The translations under genes were made by a program, and so were the position numbers. 50,570 nucleotides of DNA from JACQCV01 sp964639675 (GTDB lineage Bacteria; Patescibacteriota; Minisyncoccia; Phycocordibacterales; UBA12445), in contig CAZXEK010000041.1 in assembly GCA_964639675.1 (NCBI GenBank), positions 1 to 50,570 of the forward strand, read 5' to 3'. A model generated the notes under the pieces. The model did no database searches and had not been told where the DNA came from. It saw nothing but the letters and a program-made list of their open reading frames with translations. Positions 1-8,446 of the stretch are shown here, piece after piece; within the stretch, counting starts at the first letter, position 1; each line of letters begins with the position of its first letter.

Positions 1-2
1 GG

Positions 3-692
3 GTCGATGCGGCACTTACTGTCGTGCCTGCGGAGAGCATCTATGTTGCAATTCATATCGAGGATGACCTTTCCGGAAGTTACGATTTTATGCGGACAGA
101 GTATCCGGAGGTTAAGGCCTTTCCTGTAACACCATGGGGTAAGGTGGTGCAAGCGCCAAATGCACTCTTATGTAAAAGTGCAGAGCGGCAGACGAGTCAC
201 CTTCTATTTGCAAGCACTGAATATCCGGTCACTAAGTCGCTTGTATCACTACTAGAGAGGCACAGTGATGTACAAACACTTGTGGTTGGTGCTTGTCTTG
301 ACGCCCATGATTTTAAGGCATCACCGGGGAGGTCTATCTTAGTAGAGAGTGCCAGCGGTCTGCAGATTCCCTGGAATACCTGCGCTTTGTGGTCTATGGA
401 ACATCTTATTCATACCGGGTTTGTGCTTGCAGCAGACTCGCTGCATGACCCAAATAATGCCGGGATGGAAGAGATGGGAACTATCGCTGCTCAACAGATA
501 TTGTGGCCAGGTAAGGCATCCGCAAAGCTGGTTGCTACGAAACCAGGGGATCTCGTTCTAAATACTCATGGCTGGAACGTTGCGCGTCATGAGCGATATG
601 TACACAATCGAGATTCAAAGAGTGCTCGTTCTGCGGCGCAGTTGGGGCGTTTATTATTGCCTACCCCTGATGTGTATCATATAGGAAATTAG
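3..692 (+). CDS. C-terminal part of an unrecognised protein (5' cut by window edge)
   Basis: The reading frame is open back to the window start (an in-frame VDAALTV lies before the GTG at 24), so the true start is outside the window. About 229 codons are visible. I do not recognise the family with certainty. The stretch QIPWNTCALWSMEHL, followed by GFVLAADS and NNAGMEEMGT, has the feel of a glycosyltransferase-like C-terminal half, but no catalytic DxD motif is clear. There is no membrane segment. The stop codon is one base before the ABC exporter ATG, so the two genes are probably co-transcribed and translationally coupled. With the exporter, radical SAM enzyme and O-antigen ligase downstream, a role in surface glycan synthesis is a reasonable but unproven guess. 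Confidence 0.6.
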   Translation, partial: VDAALTVVPAESIYVAIHIEDDLSGSYDFMRTEYPEVKAFPVTPWGKVVQAPNALLCKSAERQTSHLLFASTEYPVTKSLVSLLERHSDVQTLVVGACLDAHDFKASPGRSILVESASGLQIPWNTCALWSMEHLIHTGFVLAADSLHDPNNAGMEEMGTIAAQQILWPGKASAKLVATKPGDLVLNTHGWNVARHERYVHNRDSKSARSAAQLGRLLLPTPDVYHIGN

Positions 693-693
693 T

Positions 694-2478
694 ATGAAAA
701 ATTATACCAATAACTCTATTCAGTTACTCTATGAACTCACCAGCCGATGTAAATTCCAGATAGTGACTTTAGTTGTCCTCGGTTTTATCAGCGGTATTTT
801 AGATGGATTCGGTATCGGTATGTTAATACCAATACTCTCTATCTTTTTAGGCAATTTAGGGAGCTCTTCTGATTTTATCACATCAATAGTCAGACCATTT
901 TTCTATGCAATATCAGTTCCATTTACTCTACGATACATGTTCATGTTCATGGCCAGTTTGTTTGTCTTGAGAGCTGTGATACTAGCAATTTTTAGTTATC
1001 TAAGTTCTCGCATCAGTGCTAATTACTTAGAGAAAGAGATGAAGGAGACTTTATCTGCCGTGCTTAATTCCAAGTGGCCATTTTTAATTAGTCAAAAAGG
1101 AGGATATCTTCAAAATACACTCACGACAGATGTCCGGAAGAGTGTCAATATCATTGGTGGTATAGCTCAAGTTATTCAATCCCTTACAGCATTTTTTGTT
1201 TATCTATTTATTGCATTTAAGGTGTATCCACTTGTGACCCTGTTCACCTTCATTGCTGGCGGGTCACTTATGTTGTTGATCAGCCCTTTGATGAAAAAGA
1301 CACAGGCAATTAATAAGCGTACAAGCGCTGTTGACAAAGAGATGACGCATTACTTAAGTGAGCATATTGGAGGAGTAAAAATTATTAAAGCCTCTGGTCA
1401 AGAGGCGAATGCGATCGACCGTGGTGTTAAATATTTTCACACACTGGCTGACTTGTTTGTAAAAAACGTGGTTCTCCAGAGTGTCGGTACCATTTTTATG
1501 CAACCGTTTACTTTTGTTTTTATTATCATTGTCTTCGGATTTGCTTATAAGACAACTGGTTTTAATCTAGCAATCTTTGCAGCCACTATTTATTTAATCC
1601 AGAAGATTTTTGCTTATCTACAATCTACTCAAGGTGCGCTGCATTCAATATTTGAACTTTTACCGTATCTTGAGAATCTTTTTATTTTTAAAAATGAGGC
1701 AAGGCTTCACAAAGAGGAGCTTTCTACTGGTGGAAAGGAATTTATCTGCGAACGAGAAATAGCCCTTGAACATGTCTACTTTGGATACACAGATGGAAAT
1801 CCAATTTTGTCGGATGTCTCGTTCTCGATAAAAAAAGGAGAGACTGTTGGTTTAATTGGGCCCTCTGGCGCTGGCAAAACCTCAATAGCTGATCTCTTGC
1901 TACGTTTGTTTAGAGCACAGAGTGGCCAGATAGTTGTTGATGGAATCCATAGCGAGGATTCTTTTGAGCTTAAAAGTTGGCGAGATCGGATCGGATACGT
2001 GTCGCAAGATTATTTTTTGTTGCATGATAGTATTTCATTTAACATACGTTTCTATAACACAACATTGTCACAAATCGATATTGAGAATGCTGCACGGAAA
2101 GCACACATCTATGAGTTTATCGAAGGTCTCCCTCTTGGGTTTGATACGATAATTGGCGATAGAGGTATTATGTTATCTGGTGGCCAACGACAAAGAATTT
2201 TACTTGCACGTGCTATCGCAAAAAATCCAGAACTATTAATTCTCGACGAGGCAACAAGCGCTCTGGATAATGAATCGGAACTCTTGGTTCAGAAAGCGAT
2301 CAACGAACTCCATGGAAAAGTAACAGTATTTATTATTGCTCATCGCCTATCTACCATTATGAATGTAGATAAACTGCTGGTTTTAAGAGATGGGAAGATC
2401 GAAGAAGAGGGTAGACCACAGGATATGTTGCGTAATGAAGATTCGTATTTTTATAAGGTTAACAAAAGTTATTCTTAA
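694..2478 (+). CDS. ABC exporter, fused permease and ATPase (MsbA-like)
   Basis: 594 residues, the normal length of a half-size ABC exporter that works as a homodimer. The N-terminal ~330 residues form the transmembrane domain with about six hydrophobic segments. The C-terminal nucleotide-binding domain has Walker A (GPSGAGKTS, about residue 389), a Q-loop (YVSQDY), the signature LSGGQRQR (about 493), Walker B LLILDEATSALD and the H-loop IIAHRLST. Members of this family flip lipids, lipid-linked glycans or peptides across the inner membrane using ATP. The substrate cannot be read from sequence; the neighbouring O-antigen-ligase-like gene favours a lipid-linked glycan or other envelope component. 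The gene starts one base after the preceding stop, so it belongs to the same operon. Confidence 0.93.
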   Translation: MKNYTNNSIQLLYELTSRCKFQIVTLVVLGFISGILDGFGIGMLIPILSIFLGNLGSSSDFITSIVRPFFYAISVPFTLRYMFMFMASLFVLRAVILAIFSYLSSRISANYLEKEMKETLSAVLNSKWPFLISQKGGYLQNTLTTDVRKSVNIIGGIAQVIQSLTAFFVYLFIAFKVYPLVTLFTFIAGGSLMLLISPLMKKTQAINKRTSAVDKEMTHYLSEHIGGVKIIKASGQEANAIDRGVKYFHTLADLFVKNVVLQSVGTIFMQPFTFVFIIIVFGFAYKTTGFNLAIFAATIYLIQKIFAYLQSTQGALHSIFELLPYLENLFIFKNEARLHKEELSTGGKEFICEREIALEHVYFGYTDGNPILSDVSFSIKKGETVGLIGPSGAGKTSIADLLLRLFRAQSGQIVVDGIHSEDSFELKSWRDRIGYVSQDYFLLHDSISFNIRFYNTTLSQIDIENAARKAHIYEFIEGLPLGFDTIIGDRGIMLSGGQRQRILLARAIAKNPELLILDEATSALDNESELLVQKAINELHGKVTVFIIAHRLSTIMNVDKLLVLRDGKIEEEGRPQDMLRNEDSYFYKVNKSYS

Positions 2479-2575
2479 TCTTGACTCCGATAGATGTATT
2501 GTTTACCATCAACTAAAATGGGTTCTTTGATTTAACTAGAATGTATTTTTTTTCGTGGCGGTCAGGAGGTGCAGG

Positions 2576-4078
2576 GTGAGTAAAGTAATTCCCGAGAGAA
2601 TTTGTCTTATCATCCCTCCGTCTATATTTCTTTTAGACGAGAGGGTGTTTATGAGTCTAGGAATTCTGAAAGTTGCTGCGGCATTGGAGCGTATGGGTAG
2701 TAAGGTTGAGATGTTAGATTTGTCTGGTGTCTCAAATTATTTAGATGTTGTTAGAGCTCATGTTAAAGATTCAAGATCAGAGATCTTTGGTATAACTGCT
2801 ACCACACCCTTGATGCCGGCAGCTACGGAAATTTTTAATTCGATCAGGAGTGTCAAGCCGAAATCCAAGGTCATTCTTGGTGGTCCACATATCACGCTCG
2901 TTAACGCTGCTTATAAGAAAGAAATTAAGAATGGAATTGTGGGCAGAGCTGTCCAGGCTATGCGTCAAGCTGAGGAGATGTTTGATGTTTTAGTTGCTGG
3001 CGACGGAGAGGAGTCAATATTTTTTGCCTGCGATCCCAATGCCCCAAAACTTGTTGATGCTGATGATACTAGGTCCAGTCTATTTTTGAGCAACGCGATG
3101 CTTACGGGATTACCATTTCCAGCTAGGCACTTAGTGGATGTTTCAAGTTATCATTACTCGATTGAAGGCATTTCAGCGCTTTCGCTAATTGCCCAACTTG
3201 GTTGTCCCTTTGGTTGTGGTTTTTGTGGCGGTAGAGAGTCGCCCATGCTTAGAAAGATCAGAACTAGAACTTCAGAGAATATTGTTGAAGAGATGGTCTA
3301 TCTATATGAAGCTTATGGAGTTAGGGGATTTATGATGTACGATGATGAACTTAATGTTAACAAGAAAATGATTGAGTTGATGAATCTGATTGCTAGAACA
3401 CAGAGAAATCTAGGTGTAGAATGGCGCTTGCGTGGTTTTATCAAAGCTCAACTTTTTACTGATGAGCAGGCTAAGGCTATGCACGAAGCAGGTTTTCGGT
3501 GGATTCTTACTGGTTTTGAGTCTGGCTCTCCTCGAATTTTGGAAAATATAAACAAGCAAGCAGATGAGAGCGAAAATACACGTTGTGTAGATATCGCCAA
3601 GCGCCATAATTTGAAGGTTAAGGCACTGATGTCTATTGGTCATCCGGGAGAGACAAGAAAGACAATTAAGGACACTGTAAATTGGTTGCTTCGAGTTAAA
3701 CCGGAAGATTTCGATGTTACTATAATTACTTGCTACCCAGGAACTCCCTATTATGATGAGGCGCTATTAGACAAAGATAGATCAGGTGTCTACACTTATA
3801 CTTATAAAAGAACTGGAGACAGACTTCACCAATATGAGGTAGATTATACAATCGTTGCTGATTATTATAAGGGTGACCCTGATGGTGGCTATAAGGCATA
3901 TGTTTTTACTGATACTTTGTCTTCTGAAGATTTAGTCAGCGAACGAGACGCAGCAGAAAAGACTGTCAGAGAGATTCTCAGAATACCCTACAATCAAGGT
4001 TCTCCGGCTATTAGATATGAGCATTCTATGGGTCAGATGAGCAGTATTCCTTCCAATATTCTTAAGATTTCGTCTTAG
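2576..4078 (+). CDS. B12-binding domain radical SAM protein
   Basis: I chose the GTG at 2576 because AGGAGGT (2564-2570) lies 5 nt upstream; a longer in-frame GTG start at 2555 has no such site. That gives 500 residues. Residues ~1-150 look like a cobalamin-binding Rossmann domain (GITATTPLMP, then ILGGPHITL). The radical SAM core carries CxxxCxxC at Cys210, Cys214 and Cys217 (CPFGCGFC), which binds the [4Fe-4S] cluster that cleaves S-adenosylmethionine. A later GFESGSPRILE segment is typical of this class. Such enzymes do methyl transfers or rearrangements on unreactive carbons in lipid, sugar or cofactor synthesis; the substrate here is unknown. A rho-independent terminator follows at 4084. 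The strong Shine-Dalgarno is unlike that of most core genes in the window. Confidence 0.88.
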   Translation: MSKVIPERICLIIPPSIFLLDERVFMSLGILKVAAALERMGSKVEMLDLSGVSNYLDVVRAHVKDSRSEIFGITATTPLMPAATEIFNSIRSVKPKSKVILGGPHITLVNAAYKKEIKNGIVGRAVQAMRQAEEMFDVLVAGDGEESIFFACDPNAPKLVDADDTRSSLFLSNAMLTGLPFPARHLVDVSSYHYSIEGISALSLIAQLGCPFGCGFCGGRESPMLRKIRTRTSENIVEEMVYLYEAYGVRGFMMYDDELNVNKKMIELMNLIARTQRNLGVEWRLRGFIKAQLFTDEQAKAMHEAGFRWILTGFESGSPRILENINKQADESENTRCVDIAKRHNLKVKALMSIGHPGETRKTIKDTVNWLLRVKPEDFDVTIITCYPGTPYYDEALLDKDRSGVYTYTYKRTGDRLHQYEVDYTIVADYYKGDPDGGYKAYVFTDTLSSEDLVSERDAAEKTVREILRIPYNQGSPAIRYEHSMGQMSSIPSNILKISS

Positions 4079-4083
4079 TGGAT

Positions 4084-4117
4084 ATCCTCTAACTTTTTGT
4101 TAGGGGATTTTATTTTG
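4084..4117 (+). terminator. Terminator after the radical SAM gene
   Basis: Stem CCTCTAAC (4086-4093) pairs with GTTAGGGG (4099-4106) around a T5 loop. A T-rich tract follows. It starts a few bases after the stop codon. Confidence 0.8.
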
Positions 4118-4168
4118 GCAAAAAATTATTTCTTAAAACCAAAAGACAGTAAACAGTAGTCGGCAATA

Positions 4169-4196
4169 TTGACCACAGTCGCTACTGTGTTATATT
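4169..4196 (+). promoter_or_regulatory. Sigma-70-type promoter, leaderless start for the O-antigen ligase gene
   Basis: TTGACC (4169-4174), a 16-nt spacer and TATATT (4191-4196). The predicted first transcribed base is at about 4203, next to the ATG at 4204, so the mRNA should be leaderless. Inverted 7-mers ACAGTAG (4153) and CTACTGT (4182) bracket the promoter and could be an operator. Confidence 0.6.
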
Positions 4197-4203
4197 TGTT
4201 CTC

Positions 4204-6294
4204 ATGCAAATTGATAAAATTTTGAGGAATATAATTTTGGTCGGCGTATGGTTGATACCGTTTATACCCCTCTATGTCGCCGATGGAATGTTTTTCCCGT
4301 TCATTACGGGGAAGAATTTCACTTTTAGAATACTTGTGGAGATAGTTGTAGCTCTCTGGGCTGTTCTAGTTATATATGATAGGAGTTATGCTCCGAAGAG
4401 GTCTCTGGTATTTTATTCTGTAGTGGCCTTTTTAGCTATTATGACCATTGCCGATATTTTTGGTGCCAACTTTTACAGAAGCTTCTGGTCAAATTATGAG
4501 AGGATGGAGGGGTTAGTGGCTCTGATTCATATGTTCGGCTATTTCATCGTTCTAGGTTCAGTGCTTAATACTGAGAAGCTTTGGGATCGGTATTTTAAAA
4601 CAATTTTGGGTGTAGGAGTATTGATAGTGCTGTTTGTTTTTGGTCAGCTTGTGGGTTTTTTTGGTATTAATCAAGGATCGTTCCGAGTCGATGCCACCTT
4701 TGGAAACTCCACCTACCTAGCTGTCCATATGCTCTTCTTGGCGTTTATTGCCAGTTTTTATTATTTCAGAAATAAAGAGGTTGGTGTTTGGAAAAGTAAA
4801 TTGAGTTATCTTTTTTTGACTTTGGCCTACCTTTTTGTTCTCTATAAAACTGCTACTAGGGGCGCACTTATTGGGCTTGTTTGCGGTGTTTTGGTTACGG
4901 TGGTTATTTTAAGTTATTTTGGTGGTAAAAAAATAAAAAAAATCTCCGCTGTCTTTATATTCTCATTCCTTTTCCTTGGCGGCATTTTTTATATGGCCCG
5001 CGATTCAGCATTTATAAAAAATAGTCAGACCCTGAATCGTTTTACTCAGATAAATTTTGAGAGTATAAGTAAAGAGCCTCGACTTATGGTCTGGGGGATG
5101 GCTCTTAAGGGTTTTAAAGAGCGTCCAGTGCTTGGCTGGGGTCAGGATAATTTCAATCTGGTTTTCAACAAATATTATAATCCAGGGATGTATGGCCAAG
5201 AACCTTGGTTCGACAGAGCCCACGACGTATTTTTCGACTGGCTGACAGCTGGTGGTCTCTTGGGATTATTGGCCTATCTTTCTATCTTTGCTGTGGCTAT
5301 CTTTGTGGTTTGGAAAAGGTCAGAACTTCTCAATTTTAACTTAGTGGACAAGGCCATTTTTACAGGCATGTTTGTGGCCTATTTCATCCAGAACATTTTT
5401 GTTTTTGACAACCTAATGAGCTACACAATGTTCTTCACTTTACTTGCCTATCTTCACTATGGAAGCAAGATTACAGAGCCATCACATCAGGTGCACAATA
5501 AGACCACTAGCAATAGTTCTGACGATCTATTTTTTGTCCAAGCCATATCATCAATTATTTTAATTTCTCTAATGGCTTCGATCTATTTTATAAATATAAA
5601 ACCAATTCTTGCATCTCGCGCTTTAATAGGTGCTCTATCTTCTCAAGACTTAAAACAAGGGCTTGCTTATTTTAAGCAAGCTCTCTCTTATAAGTCTTTT
5701 GGCAGTGCTGAGGCAAGAGAGCAGTTGGTGCAGAGGTCGGCTAATCTTCGTGGAGCTAATGTCGATAATAACCTAAAGCTTGAATACTTTAATTTAGCTA
5801 AAGATGAGATGCAGAAGCAGGTAGACAGTGCTCCCGATGACGCTAGGTATAGGGTGTTTATGACGACCTTGTTTGGTGCCTACGGTTTTGGAGACGATGC
5901 TTTCGTGCAGGCCAAGAAGGCCAGCGAACTATCGCCAAATAAACAGACAATTCTTTTCCAGTTGATTTCTGCTTATATCAATAAAAAAGATTATGATAAA
6001 GCATTCGATCTGGCCAAGTATGCTTATGATTTAGACCCTAAATTTTACGAAGCAGAGAAGGCTTACGCTATAGTTTCGATTTATGCTAATAAGAATGGCA
6101 GTAAAGATATACAAAACATAATAAATAGTTCCACTAATTCGGATTTTCATCTTCAGGTTGCTGCAGCTTATTTAGCCGTTGGTCAGCGGGCCAAGTCCAT
6201 CGAAGAACTTAAGCTTGTTATAAAACTTAAGCCAGAATTTAAACAGACTGGAGAACGTTTTATAAGTGAAATACGGGCCGGTAGAAATCCTTAA
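4204..6294 (+). CDS. O-antigen ligase (Wzy/WaaL-like) membrane protein with TPR tail
   Basis: 696 residues. Roughly the first 440 are hydrophobic with about a dozen membrane segments. A large polar loop near residues 270-350 (RLMVWGMALKGFKERPVLGWGQDNF) matches the Wzy_C/O-antigen-ligase signature region with its WG and H..FFDW motifs. Residues ~480-690 are soluble and helical with TPR-like repeats (PNKQTILFQLISAYINKKDYDKA, then YDLDPKFYEAEKAYAI). In this family the enzyme joins glycan chains to lipid or protein acceptors at the outer face of the membrane. A ligase domain fused to TPRs is common in CPR bacteria, where the acceptor is usually unknown. Transcription probably starts at the ATG. 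The next gene follows after 2 nt, so the two are co-transcribed. Confidence 0.85.
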   Translation: MQIDKILRNIILVGVWLIPFIPLYVADGMFFPFITGKNFTFRILVEIVVALWAVLVIYDRSYAPKRSLVFYSVVAFLAIMTIADIFGANFYRSFWSNYERMEGLVALIHMFGYFIVLGSVLNTEKLWDRYFKTILGVGVLIVLFVFGQLVGFFGINQGSFRVDATFGNSTYLAVHMLFLAFIASFYYFRNKEVGVWKSKLSYLFLTLAYLFVLYKTATRGALIGLVCGVLVTVVILSYFGGKKIKKISAVFIFSFLFLGGIFYMARDSAFIKNSQTLNRFTQINFESISKEPRLMVWGMALKGFKERPVLGWGQDNFNLVFNKYYNPGMYGQEPWFDRAHDVFFDWLTAGGLLGLLAYLSIFAVAIFVVWKRSELLNFNLVDKAIFTGMFVAYFIQNIFVFDNLMSYTMFFTLLAYLHYGSKITEPSHQVHNKTTSNSSDDLFFVQAISSIILISLMASIYFINIKPILASRALIGALSSQDLKQGLAYFKQALSYKSFGSAEAREQLVQRSANLRGANVDNNLKLEYFNLAKDEMQKQVDSAPDDARYRVFMTTLFGAYGFGDDAFVQAKKASELSPNKQTILFQLISAYINKKDYDKAFDLAKYAYDLDPKFYEAEKAYAIVSIYANKNGSKDIQNIINSSTNSDFHLQVAAAYLAVGQRAKSIEELKLVIKLKPEFKQTGERFISEIRAGRNP

Positions 6295-6296
6295 AT

Positions 6297-7730
6297 ATGA
6301 TAAAAATTATATTCTTTATCCCTTTATTTTTGTCTTTTTTTGTGCCCCTAGATTCTTTCGCTAAAGTCTTCATCAATGAAGTTGCCTGGATGGGTAATGA
6401 TAAGAGTCAGTATGGTGAATGGATCGAACTTTATAACGATGCGCCAGTACGAGTTGATCTCAAGGATGTCACACTTTACGAAGATGGTGGTAAAACTTTA
6501 GTCATTAAACTTACAAAATTTATTGAGCCGAATGGTTATTACCTAATTGCCCGCTCGACTCCCTCTATGCCAGATCCGGTAGGTGGTTTGGCTGATGATC
6601 TTGGATCTTTTGGCGGCGGGGGTTTAAGTAACTCTGGAGAATATCTGATACTCAAGTCGGCTAGTGGTGAGGTTCTCGATGAAGTCGATGCGCACTTGGG
6701 TTGGCCAGCGGGAGACCCAGAGAGGAAGCTTACCATGCAGAGATCGTCTAATGGTTCTGGTGCCTTGACCGTGACAGGTTGGGTTACTGCTACAGGTACA
6801 CCTCGCGCTGCTAATTCTTCGGTAACTGTTACAGTGGTCGATTCTCCAGCCAAAATTTTAAATAATGAAATTTTTGTGTCACTTTCTTCTCACTCCAGTC
6901 AGACCGATATTTCTGATAAGAGAGAAGATAAAAAAATTTTTGCTAACGCTGGGCGAGACAGACTTACACTTACAGGTACCCCAATAATTTTTGAACAGAA
7001 ACTTTTTGATAATAAATCAGAGGAGGTGGATGGAGGTAACGCTTCTTGGTCATTTGGCGATGGTCAGTCCGCTGAGGGGAAAACCGTCTCCCATGCCTAC
7101 AAATTTCCAGGTGAATATGTTGTGATCATGAATGTTCTAAGGAGTACTCAAAACTATGTGGCCAGAACTAACGTTAGGGTTGTAGCACCAGATCTAGAGA
7201 TTACAAGCCTTAGATCAGATTTTGTAAAAATTAAAAACAGTTCTGTTTATGAGGCGAATTTAGGAGGGTGGCAGTTGGCTTCAGGACAACCTAGTTTTAC
7301 TTTTCCTAAAGATACGATTATTTTACCAAAAAAGGAGGTAGCTTTTTCAAGGGAGGTGACCGGTTTAGATGGTGGCATCTTAGAACTTCGACTCATCTCT
7401 CCCACCAGAGATATCATTTCGACTTTTTTACCGAAAAAGGAACCCAAGATTGAATCTGAAATTTTATTGAAAACAGACCTTGCAACTAGCAGTCGAGCTG
7501 TTTCTAAGGAGTTTTTGTTAAACTCAGAGCAGAGGCTTTTAGAAGCAAGAGGAGATCTAGCAAAACTACTTGTACTTGGGAGTTCAACTTCCAAGTCTGC
7601 CAAGACTAAGGTAACGACGTCTCAGGCACAACAGGAGATCGTTCAAGTTATAGAAAAACCAGGGTCACTTTTAAAGATATTACTTGATCTACCAGTTATG
7701 AGTTTTCGTTATATCAGAGCACTGTTTTAG
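6297..7730 (+). CDS. Secreted lamin-tail-domain (LTD) and PKD-domain protein
   Basis: 477 residues. The N terminus is a signal peptide (MIKIIFFIPLFLSFFVPLDSFA). An LTD follows at residues ~25-130, with the hallmark INEVAWMG, EWIELYND and SGEYLIL strands. A PKD-like Ig domain lies at about 245-290 (WSFGDGQSAEGKTVSHAY). A second, shorter LTD-like stretch (LEITSLRSDFVKIKN, then LGGWQLASG) follows. The C terminus is a hydrophobic and basic segment that may anchor the protein. LTDs in bacteria are found on secreted proteins and are thought to bind envelope components or nucleic acids, so this is probably a surface protein. It sits in the same transcription unit as the glycan ligase 2 nt upstream. 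A second LTD protein occurs at 12478. Confidence 0.85.
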   Translation: MIKIIFFIPLFLSFFVPLDSFAKVFINEVAWMGNDKSQYGEWIELYNDAPVRVDLKDVTLYEDGGKTLVIKLTKFIEPNGYYLIARSTPSMPDPVGGLADDLGSFGGGGLSNSGEYLILKSASGEVLDEVDAHLGWPAGDPERKLTMQRSSNGSGALTVTGWVTATGTPRAANSSVTVTVVDSPAKILNNEIFVSLSSHSSQTDISDKREDKKIFANAGRDRLTLTGTPIIFEQKLFDNKSEEVDGGNASWSFGDGQSAEGKTVSHAYKFPGEYVVIMNVLRSTQNYVARTNVRVVAPDLEITSLRSDFVKIKNSSVYEANLGGWQLASGQPSFTFPKDTIILPKKEVAFSREVTGLDGGILELRLISPTRDIISTFLPKKEPKIESEILLKTDLATSSRAVSKEFLLNSEQRLLEARGDLAKLLVLGSSTSKSAKTKVTTSQAQQEIVQVIEKPGSLLKILLDLPVMSFRYIRALF

Positions 7731-7737
7731 GTCTCAT

Positions 7738-7776
7738 TAAAAAAGCGCCAGAGATTTTACCCTGACGCGCCATTTT
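7738..7776 (-). terminator. Terminator of the MOSC gene
   Basis: Imperfect stem GCGC/CAG (7745-7751) with CTG/GCGC (7762-7770). On the minus strand it is followed by T6. It lies just downstream of the MOSC stop and between two convergent genes, so it may also stop the LTD gene transcript. Confidence 0.65.
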
Positions 7777-7796
7777 ATAAAGATCAGCCTAGTTGC

Positions 7797-8249
7797 TTAG
7801 TCCTCCCAGTAGATCCGATCTTCCAGTTTTATATTGCCTTCTCTAAGAACTCTACAGTTCACGCCACCGCGCCAGTCTATTTTTAGTGCATTTTTCAAGC
7901 CGTTGTAGGCTTCATCCATCCTTTTGCAAGGGGCAGTCTCTCCTGTGATTTCAACTAGTAGATGTTTACCGATGCGCATTTTCTTACCCACATCGCCTGG
8001 TCCGAATGCGCACCCGAAAACTAACAGGTTTGATCGGCGGAGAGTCCAGGGTATTTCAGTTTTAATTTCTGCGCAAGCTTCTGTCCACTGGTAGTTCGAT
8101 AGGATCGTTACCTGTCTTAATCTTTTTCCTGGTTTTGCACCTCGATAGTCTCCTGTTACTCCAGCCTCTATCGAAACTAGGGCGTCTGTGAGTTCTTCCA
8201 TTGGAGCTCGCTTTTCCCTCTTAATTGCAATTCCAATTAATTTGGCCAT
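7797..8249 (-). CDS. MOSC-domain protein
   Basis: 150 residues, a stand-alone MOSC domain. Visible features are the N-terminal IGIAIK strand, GVTGDYRGAKPGKR, RRSNLLVFGCAFGPGDVGKKMRIG and the conserved cysteine motif ITGETAPCKRM, then LKIDWRGGVNCRVLREG. MOSC domains occur in molybdenum cofactor sulfurases and in proteins such as YiiM and mARC; the conserved Cys handles persulfide sulfur or binds the cofactor. Small MOSC proteins in organisms with no evident molybdenum metabolism have no assigned role, and that is the honest state here. The start at 8249 is supported by an AAAGGAG site about 10 nt upstream. It is convergent with the LTD gene. Confidence 0.85.
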   Translation of the reverse strand: MAKLIGIAIKREKRAPMEELTDALVSIEAGVTGDYRGAKPGKRLRQVTILSNYQWTEACAEIKTEIPWTLRRSNLLVFGCAFGPGDVGKKMRIGKHLLVEITGETAPCKRMDEAYNGLKNALKIDWRGGVNCRVLREGNIKLEDRIYWED

Positions 8250-8334
8250 TTCGTTTTTAACTCCTTTGTTTTTTTTATTAACGTACTATAGGTTTCACTT
8301 AACCTATCATTATTTAGATCCTCGGTCAAACAAA

Positions 8335-8402
8335 TTTTTTTATCGCGAATTTCCCCTATGACCCTCCGCAGGAAAAGTGATTTTAGGCTGGAGTGTTTGG
8401 GA
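8335..8402 (-). repeat. Dispersed palindromic element, copy A
   Basis: ATCGCGAATTTCCC (8342-8355) and GTGATTTTAGGCTGGAGT (8377-8394) match, on the minus strand, the core of the larger elements at 9624-9745 and 15903-15990. The long terminal arms seen in the other copies are not evident here. It is intergenic, between MOSC and the uracil-DNA glycosylase. Confidence 0.65.
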
Positions 8403-8430
8403 TTTAGGGCATTAAGGCGACCTCTGAGCG

Positions 8431-8439
8431 TGGTATAAT
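8431..8439 (+). promoter_or_regulatory. Extended -10 promoter of the uracil-DNA glycosylase gene
   Basis: TGGTATAAT (8431-8439) is a TGn-extended -10 box with no convincing -35. The predicted start of transcription, 8446-8447, coincides with the ATG at 8447, which points to a leaderless mRNA. Confidence 0.6.
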
Positions 8440-8446
8440 ATCTAAT

